From the NCBI GenBank assembly GCA_963725275.1, contig CAVRXS010000005.1, forward strand, positions 434,001 through 498,000: a DNA stretch of 64,000 nucleotides, read 5' to 3'. A program made the translations under genes and the position numbers. This DNA comes from Bog-756 sp963725275 (GTDB lineage: Bacteria; Actinomycetota; Acidimicrobiia; Acidimicrobiales; RAAP-2). Each line of letters begins with the position of its first letter. The stretch's first letter is position 1. A model generated the notes under the pieces. That model worked only from the letters and a program-made list of their open reading frames with translations, was not told where the DNA came from and did no database searches. Positions 8,615 to 18,116 of the stretch are shown here, one piece after another.

Positions 8615-11600
8615 TTGGGCATCAGGTCCCGCGCGGCAACAGGCAAATCGATGCAGCTCGTGGTACTGGGAGTGACCGCTTCGACAGTGCTCGCACTGGT
8701 CATCAGTGCACCGTCCGATGCAATTCCGATCGTCAAGCCCGGAGCGCCGACGATCGGCACCGCAACCGCGGGTCCAGCCAGCGCGACCGTGACCTGGTCG
8801 CCGTCCGACGTCGAACGGCGGCGGCATGATCACCGGGTACGTGATCACTCCGTACGTCTTGGCGACCGACACGCAACTGGCGACCGTCACCGTCGGCAAC
8901 GTCCAGAGCGACATCGTAGCCGGCCTCACGAACGCCACCACGTACGTATTCACCGTGGCGGCGACCAACTCGGCCGGCACCGGTCCGGCATCGGGCAAAT
9001 CCAATCCGGTGACCCCCGAGGTCACCGCCCCCGGCGCGCCGACCATCGGCACGGCGACGCCAGGCGATACAAGCGCAACGGTGACCTGGACCGCTCCGGC
9101 CTCCAATGGTGGGAGTTCGATCACCGGCTATCTGATCACCCCCTACATCGGCACTACGGAGCAGGCGGGCGTCACCGTCGGCGACGTCCTCAGCTACGAC
9201 GTGACCGGCCTCACCAATGGCATCACGTATACGTTCACGGTTGCGGCAATCAACGCCATCAAGACCGGTCCGGCATCTGGAATGTCCAATGCCGTGACCC
9301 CTGCAACCGCTCCCGGAGCACCGGCGATCGGCACCTCCACTGCTGGTAACGACGAGCGCGACAGTGACCTGGACCCCACCGGCATCCGACGGTGGGAGTT
9401 CGATCACCGGCTATCTGATCACCCCCTACATCGGTACCACGGAGCAGACCGGGATCACCGTCGACGACGTCCTCAGCTACGACGTGACCGGGCTCACCAA
9501 TGGCACTACCTATACGTTCACTGTTGCGGCGATCAACGCCATCAAGACCGGTCCGGCATCTGGAATGTCCAATGCTGTGACCCCTGCAACCGCTCCCGGA
9601 GCACCGACCATCGGCACGGCGACTGCGGGACACGGGAGCGCGACGGTGACCTGGACCGCTCCGGCCTCCAATGGTGGGAGTTCGATCACCGGCTATCTGA
9701 TCACCCCCTACATCGGTACCACTGAGCAGACCGCGATCACCGTCGGCGACCTTCTCAGCTACGACGTGACCGGCCTCACCAACGGCATCACGTATACATT
9801 CACGGTTGCGGCGATCAACGCCATCAACACCGGTCCGTCGTCTGGGATGTCCAACCCGGTGACTCCGATCGGCGTCGCCCCCGGAGCACCGACAATCGGT
9901 ACAGCAACGCCAGGCGATTCCAGCGCGACGGTGACCTGGACCGCTCCGATATCCGACGGTGGGAGTTCGATCACCGGCTATCTGATCACCCCCTACATCG
10001 GTACCACGGAGCAGACCGGGATCACCGTCGGCGACGTCCTCAGCTACGACGTGACCGGCCTCACCGATGGCGTCACGTATACATTCACGGTTGCGGCGAT
10101 CAACGCCATCAAGACCGGTCCGGTGTCGGCGAACTCGAATCCGGTCACCCCAGCCTCCGCTCCCAGAGCGCCGACGATCGGCACCGCCACCGCTGGTAAC
10201 ACCAGCGCAACGGTGACCTGGACCGCTCCGGCCTCCAATGGTGGGAGTTCGATCACCGGCTATCTGATCACCCCCTACATCGGTACCACTGAGCAGGCGG
10301 GCGTCACCGTCGGCGACGTCCTCAGCTACGACGTGACCGGCCTCACCAATGGCATCACGTATACGTTCACGGTTGCGGCAATCAACGCCATCAAGACCGG
10401 TCCGGCATCTGGAATGTCCAATGCCGTGACCCCGGCCGCCTCCGCCCCCGGAGCACCGACGATCGGCTCTGCCACCGCTGGCAACACCAGTGCGACGGTG
10501 ACCTGGAGCGCACCGGCATCCGACGGTGGGAGTTCGATCACCGGATACTCGATCACTCCCTACAAAGCGGGGGTGGCCCAGGCTCTCGTCACCGTCGGCG
10601 ACGTCCTCAGCTACGACGTGACCGGCCTCACCAATGGCATCACGTATACGTTCACGGTTGCGGCAATCAACGCCATCAAGACCGGTCCGGCATCTGGAAT
10701 GTCCAATGCTGTGACCCCGACCGCGACGGTCCCAGGGGCGCCGACCATCGGCACCGCCACCCCGGGCAATGCGAGCGCAGTCGTCACCTGGACCCCTCCG
10801 GCCTCCGACGGCGGCAGCCCCATCACCAGCTATCTGATCACCGCCTCGCCCGGGGGGCAGACCTGCATGTATGTGGTCGCCAAGCCCGAGGTGGACAGTT
10901 GTACGGTCACCGGGCTCACCAACAACAGCCACTACAGCTTCACCGTTGCAGCCACGAACAAGATCGGAACCGGCCCGTCCTCGAAGCCGAGCGTCTCGGT
11001 CATCCCGCGGTTGATCGTCGACGGGTATCTGGTCTACCCCGGAGCCAACCTGGCCGGCGCCGATCTCAACGGAGCGGACCTGAGCGGCATTGACCTCGCC
11101 AAGGTCAACTTCACCGGTGCCGATCTCACGGGTGTCAACTTCACCGGAGCGAATCTCACCCATGCCACCTTCACCGATGCCGCGCTCGGGGGCGCCACGT
11201 TCACGGGGGCGACCCTCACCGGGGTGGCGTCCGGCGGGGTTACCGGAACGCCGCTCGCACTCCTCCCGGGCTGGTTCGTCGTCGACGGCTACCTGGTGGG
11301 CGCGGGGGCCAATCTGACCGACGCCCAGCTCGCCAGCGCCGATCTCGCGGGGGACGCCTTGACCGGTGCGAACCTGACCGGTGCGAACCTGACCGGGGCC
11401 GACCTCAGTGGCACCAACCTCACAGGGGCGAACCTGACCCACGCCACCGTCTCCAATGCCCTAGTGACGGGGGCCAACCTGACCGGAGCCACCCTGAGCG
11501 ACGCCACGCTGACCGACGCCAGCCTCAACGCGGCCAACCTCACTAACGCCGTGCTCACCTCGGCGGATCTCCTCAATGCAGATCTCTCCAAGGTGACGCT

Positions 11601-12111
11601 GACCGGCGCGACCCTCACCGGCGCGAACCTCGGGGACGTCCAGTCCGGCGGGATCACCGGGACCGCGGCTGCCCTCCCGTCGGGGTGGAGTGTCGTCGAC
11701 GGATATCTGGTCGGCCCCTCGGCCGACCTGACCGATGCGGTCCTCAGCGGAGCGGCGCTCGGCGGCGTCAACCTGAGCGAGGCCATCCTTTCCGGGGTGG
11801 TGTCCGGCGGAATCACCGGTGTGCCGGCTGCGCTCCCCGCGGGGTGGAGGCTGGTCGACGGCTATCTGGTGGGCCCCTCGGCCGACCTGCTCGATGCGGT
11901 CCTGTCCCATGCAAATCTCACCGGTGCAAACCTGCGGGACGCGACCATGACCGGTGCCAACCTGACCGGCGCCAACCTCACGAACGCCAATCTGACGGGT
12001 GCGGTCATGGCCCATGCCATCGTGATCGGGGTGATCTGGAAGAACACGACGTGCCCCGACAGCTCCAGCAGTTCGAGCGATGGAGGGACCTGCGTCGGCC
12101 ACGGCGCCTAG
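8615..12111 (+). CDS. secreted fibronectin type III / pentapeptide-repeat protein (two apparent frameshifts)
   Basis: The probable start is TTG 8615 or ATG 8651. The N-terminus has RSR, then a hydrophobic segment LVVLGVTASTVLALVIS and APSDA, a Sec signal. Eight FN3 domains of about 95 residues follow. Each begins (A/V)PGAP(T/A)IG and contains a TVTW strand and NGGSSITGY. Then about 330 residues of pentapeptide repeats (A(D/N)L(T/S)G) are interrupted three times by a spacer ending GW..VDGYLVG. The C-terminus is WKNTTCPD, a Ser run and GGTCVGHG, a tail I associate with actinobacterial pentapeptide proteins. Frames change near 8811 and 9350. At 9350 removing one base restores the conserved N(T/A)SATVTW strand. 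The longest single frame is 9364-12111. It is probably an adhesin or envelope protein. Confidence 0.7.
8738..10990 (+). repeat. eight FN3 repeats of about 285 bp
   Basis: Direct repeats of about 282-288 bp encode FN3 domains. Several copies share long identical stretches (for example around CTGATCACCCCCTACATCGG). The internal copies have been homogenised, as in the 4570-6648 array. Confidence 0.8.
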
Positions 12112-12130
12112 CCGAGGTCACCGGGCGGGC

Positions 12131-13258
12131 TCAGGCGGCGGCCGCCCTCCTGTGATCGACCGCCCATCCGGGTCCTCGAAGGAGAAAGGAGAGCCGCTCC
12201 CCCCAGCCGGTGGATCGGGCGACGTCCCGGAGGATGTCGGCGTGCTCGTGGGTGGCGATCCGCACCGGGTCGAAGGAGTTCAGGTTCTTGGTGAGCCCAT
12301 AGACGACCCGTTCCCCCTCGGGCTCGAAGGTGCCGAACAGTCGGTCCCAGACGATGAGGATGCTGCCGTGGTTCCGGTCGAGGTACTGCCGGTTGGAGCC
12401 GTGGTGCACCCGGTGGTGTGAAGGCGTGTTGAGCAGCTCCTCGGCCGGACCGATCCGTCCCACGGCCTCCGTGTGGATCCAGAACTGGTAGAGCAGGTTC
12501 ACGCCCCGGGCCGTCGACACCAGCTCGGGCGAGATCCCCGCCAGGCAGAGGAGGCCGTAGGGGAGCGTTGTGCCGAGCGCGTCGGCCACCGGTTGGCGGA
12601 GCGCGGTCGCCAGGTTGTAGCGCTCGCTCGAGTGGTGGACCACGTGGATCGCCCACATGTAGCGGCTCTCGTGCATGAAGCGGTGGTTCCAGTAGTAGAT
12701 GAAGTCCCACCCGAGAACGGCGAGGCCGAGGGCGACCGGCCCGGAGCCGAGGGAGGGGAGGACCCGCCTCCGCCAGAACCGGTCCGGGGTGAGGTGCGCC
12801 GCCAAGGCGGTGGTCACCGCCACTCCGCCGGCGACGACCGCCGTCACCCCACCGATCGAAGCCACCCGTCTGGCGGCCGGCACTGGTTCGGGACCCTCGA
12901 GGGGAGCTGCCTCGCCGGGACGGCGAGCGGACCGCCGGGCGATCGCGTCGGCCACGGTGGTGACGGCCACCGCGCCGAGCGCGGTGCCGACGAGGACCTT
13001 GCCGAGGCGCCCGCGCCCCGGGGCGAACGGGCGCAGGAGCGGGGGCACGAGCAGCGGGACGATGAGGCTCGCCGTACCCATCGTGAGGCTGGCCACGGTG
13101 TCACGGCGCTCGTAGTCGCCTGCCGTCGGTGCACCACCCCGGGACAGGCGGCGGCGCTGCAGGAGGTGCTCGGCACCCATCGCGGCGAAGTAGGCGGGCA
13201 CCGCCACCACGGTGAGGTCGGGGGGGCTGGTCCGGGGACGTCGGGCAGCCCTGCGCAT
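12131..13258 (-). CDS. sterol desaturase / fatty-acid hydroxylase family membrane protein
   Basis: 375 residues from ATG 13258, which overlaps the upstream hydrolase stop codon (TGATG), so the two are translationally coupled. It carries the three diiron histidine clusters of the family: HRFMH (192-196), HVVHH (205-209) and HHRVHH (281-286), plus H262. Several hydrophobic segments flank them. Members are membrane-bound O2-dependent hydroxylases or desaturases acting on sterols, carotenoids or lipids. The substrate here is unknown. It sits beside a probable steroid-degradation block, so a sterol-like substrate is possible but not shown. It converges on the 8615 gene with 19 bp between stop codons. 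Confidence 0.85.
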   Translation of the reverse strand: MRRAARRPRTSPPDLTVVAVPAYFAAMGAEHLLQRRRLSRGGAPTAGDYERRDTVASLTMGTASLIVPLLVPPLLRPFAPGRGRLGKVLVGTALGAVAVTTVADAIARRSARRPGEAAPLEGPEPVPAARRVASIGGVTAVVAGGVAVTTALAAHLTPDRFWRRRVLPSLGSGPVALGLAVLGWDFIYYWNHRFMHESRYMWAIHVVHHSSERYNLATALRQPVADALGTTLPYGLLCLAGISPELVSTARGVNLLYQFWIHTEAVGRIGPAEELLNTPSHHRVHHGSNRQYLDRNHGSILIVWDRLFGTFEPEGERVVYGLTKNLNSFDPVRIATHEHADILRDVARSTGWGERLSFLLRGPGWAVDHRRAAAA

Positions 13259-14385
13259 CACGAGGCCTGGGTCACGGTGACGGTGAACCCGGGGAACTGC
13301 CCGGCGGCCGGGGTGGGGACCGTGGCCGTCGGGTCGTGCTGGAACACGTTGTGGAGCTGGAGCACCGTATAGAACTGTACGACGGGCCAGAACCGGGTGG
13401 GAGGGAGGTCCGACGAACCGCACCCGTTGAGGGCGAACGCGGCGTTCGCAGCCGAGACGAAGTGCTGGCTCAGGGCATAGGGGATCAGTCCGATGCCGGA
13501 CCTGATGCCCGTGCAGATGTCGGTGTAGGTGTTGTGGCCCTCGCCGGAGATCTCGACCAGGGTCTTCGGGCCCTTGAACACGTCGAAGGTCTTCCGCACC
13601 TGAGCCTTCGGCACCACGGTGTCCCCCTCGGCACCGATGAGCATGACCGGCTTGGTCGACGGCGTGCCGACCGGTGAGACCGGGGCCCAGCCGACCGCGG
13701 TGGCCACCCCAGCGCTGTCGAGGGCGTCGAACGCAGTGCCGCCACCCGACGAGTGGCCGACCGCGGCGACCTGCGAGGGATCCGACGAGCGGTAGAGCAC
13801 CGAGGCGGGATCCTCCGACGCCTGCTCCACAGCTGCCAGCGAGGATGCCATGACGGCCGAATCGTGGGCCGGGGTCGAATGGTCCCCGGTCTGGAGGACG
13901 TAGGCCGCCAGGCCGCGTTCGAGGTAGTCGGCGCTGACCACGACGTACCCCCACGAGGCGATACCGGCCAGCAGCGACGAATAGAGCAGTCGCTCACCGC
14001 CGTCCCCGTGGCTGAACAGGACGATCGGGTACGGACCCTTCCTCGATGCCGGTGGATCGGTGAACGCGTGGATCGTGGTCACCTGGTTGTACTTGGCCGG
14101 CAGGATCGCCTGGTAGGAGGCGGGCAAGGTCGACGCCTCGGCGTAGCTGAACGGGGCGTGCCCGGCGAGATGTGCCGGGTCGGCCGGGTAGTAGACGGTC
14201 GCCAGCCGTTCGCCGAACACCGGGCCGGCCGAGCCGAGGTCGAGCGTCGTGACCCCGACGGGGTCCGGTCCCTCGTGCTGGTAGGGCGGCGGGGGAGCGG
14301 CCGATCCAGTGCCGGACGACGAGCATCCTGCACAGAGTGCGAGACAGCAGGCCGCGACCGCGGCCACGACCTTCGGAGACACCAT
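13258..14385 (-). CDS. alpha/beta-hydrolase lipoprotein
   Basis: 375 residues from ATG 14385, preceded by a GGGGGAGGA ribosome-binding site. The N-terminus is a lipoprotein signal with lipobox LCAGC. The hydrolase domain shows the oxyanion segment IVLFSHGDGG, the nucleophile elbow GHSSGGG, and a late acid/His pair (EGDTVVP, then GEGHN). This arrangement resembles the dienelactone hydrolase/chlorophyllase/PET-hydrolase-like group. It probably acts outside the membrane on an ester. It is divergent from the FadA5-like thiolase and shares the promoter region containing a KstR-like site, so co-regulation with steroid/lipid breakdown is plausible. Confidence 0.8.
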   Translation of the reverse strand: MVSPKVVAAVAACCLALCAGCSSSGTGSAAPPPPYQHEGPDPVGVTTLDLGSAGPVFGERLATVYYPADPAHLAGHAPFSYAEASTLPASYQAILPAKYNQVTTIHAFTDPPASRKGPYPIVLFSHGDGGERLLYSSLLAGIASWGYVVVSADYLERGLAAYVLQTGDHSTPAHDSAVMASSLAAVEQASEDPASVLYRSSDPSQVAAVGHSSGGGTAFDALDSAGVATAVGWAPVSPVGTPSTKPVMLIGAEGDTVVPKAQVRKTFDVFKGPKTLVEISGEGHNTYTDICTGIRSGIGLIPYALSQHFVSAANAAFALNGCGSSDLPPTRFWPVVQFYTVLQLHNVFQHDPTATVPTPAAGQFPGFTVTVTQAS

Positions 14386-14459
14386 CGCCGTCCTCCCCCT
14401 GGACGGCGGTCCCGGTCCCCGCTCGCCCGATCGGAGAGTACCGCACCGGACCCGGCCAC

Positions 14460-14473
14460 TGGAACAGGTTCTA
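14460..14473. promoter_or_regulatory. KstR-like operator
   Basis: TGGAACAGGTTCTA matches the consensus TnnAACnnGTTnnA that I know for mycobacterial KstR, the TetR-family repressor of cholesterol catabolism. It lies 39-52 bp upstream of the thiolase ATG, between two divergent genes, and overlaps a possible -10 (TATACT). Confidence 0.65.
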
Positions 14474-14511
14474 TACTTTTGCCAAACCAGAACCTCCAAG
14501 GGGGACCCGCA

Positions 14512-15672
14512 ATGGCCCAGCCGGTGATCGTCGAAGCAGTCCGTACCCCGATCGGGAAGCGCAACGGCTGGCTCTCCGGCTTCCACGCCGCAGAGCTCCT
14601 GGGTGCCGCACAGGTCGAGCTCGTCAAGCGCGCCGGCATCGATCCCGGGGATGTGGAGCAGATCGTCGGGGGATGCGTGACCCAGGCCGGCGAGCAGGCG
14701 TCCAACGTGACCCGCACCGCCTGGTTGAGCCAGGGGCTCCCCTACGAGGTCGCGGCCACCACCATCGACTGCCAGTGCGGCTCTGCGCAGCAGGCCAACA
14801 ACTTCGTGGCCAACCTGATCAGCGCCGACGCCATCCACGCCGGCATCGCCTGTGGGGTCGAAGCCATGAGCCGGGTCGGGCTCGGGGCGAACGCCTTCAA
14901 CGGCCCTGGCAAGTCACGTCCCGAGAACTTCCCCTGGGACATGCCCGACCAGTTCAACGCTGCCGAGCGGATCGCACAGAAGTACGGCATCACCCGGGAC
15001 GACGTGGACTGGCTCGGATTCGAGTCGCAGCGCAAGGCGGCCGTGGCGGTGGCCGAGGGTCGGTTCGATCGCGAGATCGCCCCGATCGAGGCGCCGGTGG
15101 TCGGAGCGGACGGCCCGACCGGCGAGCGGACCATCGTGACCAGGGACCAGGGTCCACGCGAGACCACCCGCGAAGGACTGGCCGGCCTCAAGCCGGTGCT
15201 GCCCGATGGCATGCACACCGCCGGGAACAGCTCGCAGATCTCCGACGGTGCGGCCGCGGTCCTCTGGATGTCACAGGCCCGGGCTGGTGAGCTCGGCCTG
15301 CGCCCCCGGGCCCGGATCGTCGCGCAGACCCTTGTCGGCTCCGATCCCTACTACCACCTCGACGGGCCCATCGCCGCGACGACCGACGTGCTCAAGAAGG
15401 CCGGGATGACCCTGGCCGACATCGACATCGTCGAGATCAACGAAGCCTTCGCCTCGGTCGCGATGTCGTGGGGCAAGGTCCACGAAGCCGACTGGGACAA
15501 GGTCAACGTGAACGGCGGGGCGATCGCTCTCGGTCACCCGGTCGGCTCGACCGGCGCCCGTCTCATCACCACCGCCCTCCACGAGCTCGAGCGGTCCGAC
15601 AAGAGCCTGGCCCTCGTGACCATGTGCTGCGGTGGGGCCCTGGCCACCGGGACGATCCTCGAGCGGATCTGA
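14512..15672 (+). CDS. fadA5: acetyl-CoA acetyltransferase (thiolase), FadA5-like
   Basis: 386 residues from ATG 14512 behind AAGGGGGA. Catalytic features of thiolases are present: nucleophilic Cys in DCQCGSAQQ (C89), the HTAGNSSQISDGAA segment, the His motif GGAIALGHPVG, and the second Cys in MCCGGALATG. From memory the sequence matches Mycobacterium tuberculosis FadA5 closely along its length (for example RTPIGKRNGWLSG, GIACG.EAMSRVGLGAN, YYHLDGP). FadA5 removes acetyl-CoA or propionyl-CoA from the cholesterol side chain. The KstR-like operator just upstream supports the same role. Substrate specificity is inferred. Confidence 0.88.
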   Translation: MAQPVIVEAVRTPIGKRNGWLSGFHAAELLGAAQVELVKRAGIDPGDVEQIVGGCVTQAGEQASNVTRTAWLSQGLPYEVAATTIDCQCGSAQQANNFVANLISADAIHAGIACGVEAMSRVGLGANAFNGPGKSRPENFPWDMPDQFNAAERIAQKYGITRDDVDWLGFESQRKAAVAVAEGRFDREIAPIEAPVVGADGPTGERTIVTRDQGPRETTREGLAGLKPVLPDGMHTAGNSSQISDGAAAVLWMSQARAGELGLRPRARIVAQTLVGSDPYYHLDGPIAATTDVLKKAGMTLADIDIVEINEAFASVAMSWGKVHEADWDKVNVNGGAIALGHPVGSTGARLITTALHELERSDKSLALVTMCCGGALATGTILERI

Positions 15673-15776
15673 CCCGCCCGCTCGGCGTACACCGTCCGGG
15701 TGCGCCGGCACGCGATCCGTGCTGAAGTAGGACCATACGCGCGACCCGCACCCATCTGCGCCGGGCGGCGATCCTG

Positions 15777-17945
15777 TTGGCCGGAACGGCAGGCGTCCTC
15801 GCCCTCGGCACGGTACCCACCGGGGCCTCCACGACTCCCGCGCCGCGGGTGGCGCCATCCTCGAGCTGGACCACCTTCGACCAGAACGGGCTCCGCACCG
15901 GGATCGACGCGTCAGGGGCACCGTTCTCCCCTGCCACCGCCGCCTGGACCTCGACCGCCCTCGACGGCAGCATCTACGCCCAGCCGCTGATCGACGCCGG
16001 GCGGGTCTACACGGCCACCGAGAACGACACGGTCTACGCCCTGGCCGCCGACAGCGGCGCGGTGCTCTGGGCCACCCATCTGGGCACGCCCTTCTCCCCG
16101 TCCACCGTCCCGGGGCTCTGCGGAAACATCAACCCGACGGTCGGGATCACCTCGACCCCGGTCATCGATCCGTCACGCAGCGAGATCTTCGTGGTGGCCG
16201 CGGAGCAGGCAGGCGCCCACGCAGCCGCCCATCACCTCATCGGCCTCGACATGTACACCGGGGCGGTCGTCCTCAACGAGGTCATCGACCCGCCGGACCT
16301 CGTCCCCAATCTTGCCTACGAGCTCCAGCGGGCGTCTCTGGCCTTGGACGACGGGCGGGTCATCGCCGGGTTCGGCGGGAACGACGGTGACTGTGGGACC
16401 TACCACGGCCTGGTGGTCTCGGCTCCGGAGACCGGAGGCACACCCTCGACCTTCGTGGTCGCCGACGGCTTCAATCAGGGCGCGGTCTGGATGGGCGGCG
16501 CGGCTCCGACCATCGACGCCCAGGGGAACGTCTGGGTGGCCACCGGCAACAGCAGTGCCCCGGCGACCTCGTACGACTACAGCGACGGCGTCATCGAATT
16601 GAGCCCGACCATGCAGGTGGTCGACTACTTCGCACCGACCACCTGGCACTCGGACAACTCATCCGACCTCGACCTCGGGTCGATGGCACCGGCCCTTCTC
16701 CCCAACGGACTCGTCTTCCAGGTCGGGAAGCTGCTCACCGCGTACGTGCTCGACAAGTCCCACCTCGGCCACATCGGCGGGCAGGTGCAGTCGGCGGCCA
16801 ACCTGTGCGGCTCCGACCCCGACGGCGGATCCGCCGATCTCAACGGCACCCTGTTCGTGCCCTGCGGCGACGGGGTGCGGGCGGTCGCCCCGACCGCCTC
16901 CTCACCCCCGGCCGCGATCTGGCACACGAACAGCGGGGCCCATGGATCCACCATCGTGGCGGGAGGTGAGGTCTGGTCGATCGGCGGCGGGACCCTCTAT
17001 GCCCTCGATGCCGCAACCGGCGCCACCCTGCAGCACTTCTCCATCGGTGGAACGAGCTCCGACTTCCCCTCACTGGCCGCCGCCGACGGGCTCATCGTCG
17101 CCCCGTCGGACAAACAGCTCCACGCCTTCACCGGCCCCGACGGGCTGCCCGGACCTCCGGCACCCGCGCCGCCTCGACCGGGCTACTGGTTCGCCGGCTC
17201 TGACGGCGGGGTGTTCGCGCTCGGCGGCGCCGGCTTCTTCGGCTCCGCCGGGAACATTCCGCTGGCCCAGCGGGTGGTGGGGATGGCCGCCACTCCCGAT
17301 CACCAGGGCTACTGGCTGGTGGCCGCCGACGGTGGCATCTTCGCCTTCGGCGACGCCGGGTTCCACGGCTCGACCGGCGCGTTCCACCTCAACGCCCCCA
17401 TCGTGGGCATGGCTGCGACCCCCGACGGGGGCGGCTACTGGCTCGTCGCCGCCGACGGTGGGGTCTTCGCCTTCGGGGACGCCCACTTCGAGGGATCGAT
17501 GGGAGGTCAGCACCTCAACCAGCCGGTCGTGGGCATCGCCCCGGGCCCCGACGACCGCGGGTATCTCATGGTGGCCGCCGACGGTGGCATCTTCGCCTTC
17601 GGGGACACCGCGTTCGCCGGCTCGACCGGGAACATCCGCCTCAACCAGCCCATCGTGGGCATGGCCGCCGAACCCTCGCCCGGCACCCCGGGCTACTGGT
17701 TGGTCGCAGCCGACGGTGGGGTCTTCGCCTTCGGACGGGCCGGGTTTCACGGCTCGACCGGCGGGTTCCCCCTCAACCGTCCGGTGGTCGGCATGGCCGC
17801 GACGCCCACCGGTTCCGGCTACTGGCTGGTGGCCTCGGACGGTGGCATCTTCGCCTTCGGCGACGCCCTGTTCGAGGGTTCGACCGGCGGGATCGCCCTC
17901 AACGCTCCCATCGTGGGCATGGCCGCCGGTCCGTTCGTGGCCTGA
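15777..17945 (+). CDS. secreted PQQ-type beta-propeller protein with six-copy 42-residue module
   Basis: The open frame is 722 residues from TTG 15777, but the coding signal extends upstream. Codons from about 15735 read RATRTHLRRAAILLAG, a better signal-peptide n-region, with ATA where an ATG is expected. The true start is therefore uncertain. Residues about 30-460 show repeats of PQQ/quinoprotein-like propellers (DGSIYAQPLIDAGRVYTATEND, LYALDAATGA). Residues 469-722 are six copies of the GYWLVAADGGIFAFGDA repeat (17181-17942). No catalytic residue is evident. It may be an envelope or binding protein. It lies between the thiolase and crotonase genes but on its own promoter. Confidence 0.75.
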   Translation: MAGTAGVLALGTVPTGASTTPAPRVAPSSSWTTFDQNGLRTGIDASGAPFSPATAAWTSTALDGSIYAQPLIDAGRVYTATENDTVYALAADSGAVLWATHLGTPFSPSTVPGLCGNINPTVGITSTPVIDPSRSEIFVVAAEQAGAHAAAHHLIGLDMYTGAVVLNEVIDPPDLVPNLAYELQRASLALDDGRVIAGFGGNDGDCGTYHGLVVSAPETGGTPSTFVVADGFNQGAVWMGGAAPTIDAQGNVWVATGNSSAPATSYDYSDGVIELSPTMQVVDYFAPTTWHSDNSSDLDLGSMAPALLPNGLVFQVGKLLTAYVLDKSHLGHIGGQVQSAANLCGSDPDGGSADLNGTLFVPCGDGVRAVAPTASSPPAAIWHTNSGAHGSTIVAGGEVWSIGGGTLYALDAATGATLQHFSIGGTSSDFPSLAAADGLIVAPSDKQLHAFTGPDGLPGPPAPAPPRPGYWFAGSDGGVFALGGAGFFGSAGNIPLAQRVVGMAATPDHQGYWLVAADGGIFAFGDAGFHGSTGAFHLNAPIVGMAATPDGGGYWLVAADGGVFAFGDAHFEGSMGGQHLNQPVVGIAPGPDDRGYLMVAADGGIFAFGDTAFAGSTGNIRLNQPIVGMAAEPSPGTPGYWLVAADGGVFAFGRAGFHGSTGGFPLNRPVVGMAATPTGSGYWLVASDGGIFAFGDALFEGSTGGIALNAPIVGMAAGPFVA
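17181..17942 (+). repeat. six 42-residue repeats, diverged copy set
   Basis: Six units of 42-44 residues share GY(W/L).(V/A)(A/G)(A/S)DGG(I/V)FA(F/L)G. They differ more from one another than the six in the 3928 gene, so this set is older or not homogenised. Confidence 0.85.
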
Positions 17946-17996
17946 CGGACCGCTCAGTTCCGCCGGGCAGCGCAGGCCTGCTGCCGCCGTAGAAAC

Positions 17997-18010
17997 TAGA
18001 ATAGGTTCTA
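17997..18010 (+). promoter_or_regulatory. KstR-like operator (one mismatch)
   Basis: TAGAATAGGTTCTA differs at one position from TnnAACnnGTTnnA. It sits inside a longer near-palindrome (17994-18013, AACTAGAA...TTCTAGTT), 107 bp upstream of the crotonase start. Confidence 0.6.
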
Positions 18011-18116
18011 GTTCACCGTGCCCTCGGCCGACCGGAGGCGCGACCGTCACCGTCGTCGCGCAGCAGCGCGAGCAGGGGCCCGGGCGCGAGCCGCCCACCC
18101 CGGAGGGAGGTCCACC

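Noticed and set aside
9259..11442. 727-residue minus-strand ORF opposite the FN3/pentapeptide gene
   Set aside because: Shadow of GC-rich repeats; Gly/Arg/Asp-rich composition with no recognisable domain.
13753..14511. N-terminal extension of the thiolase frame
   Set aside because: Homology and RBS place the start at ATG 14512; the upstream open frame is antisense to the lipoprotein hydrolase.
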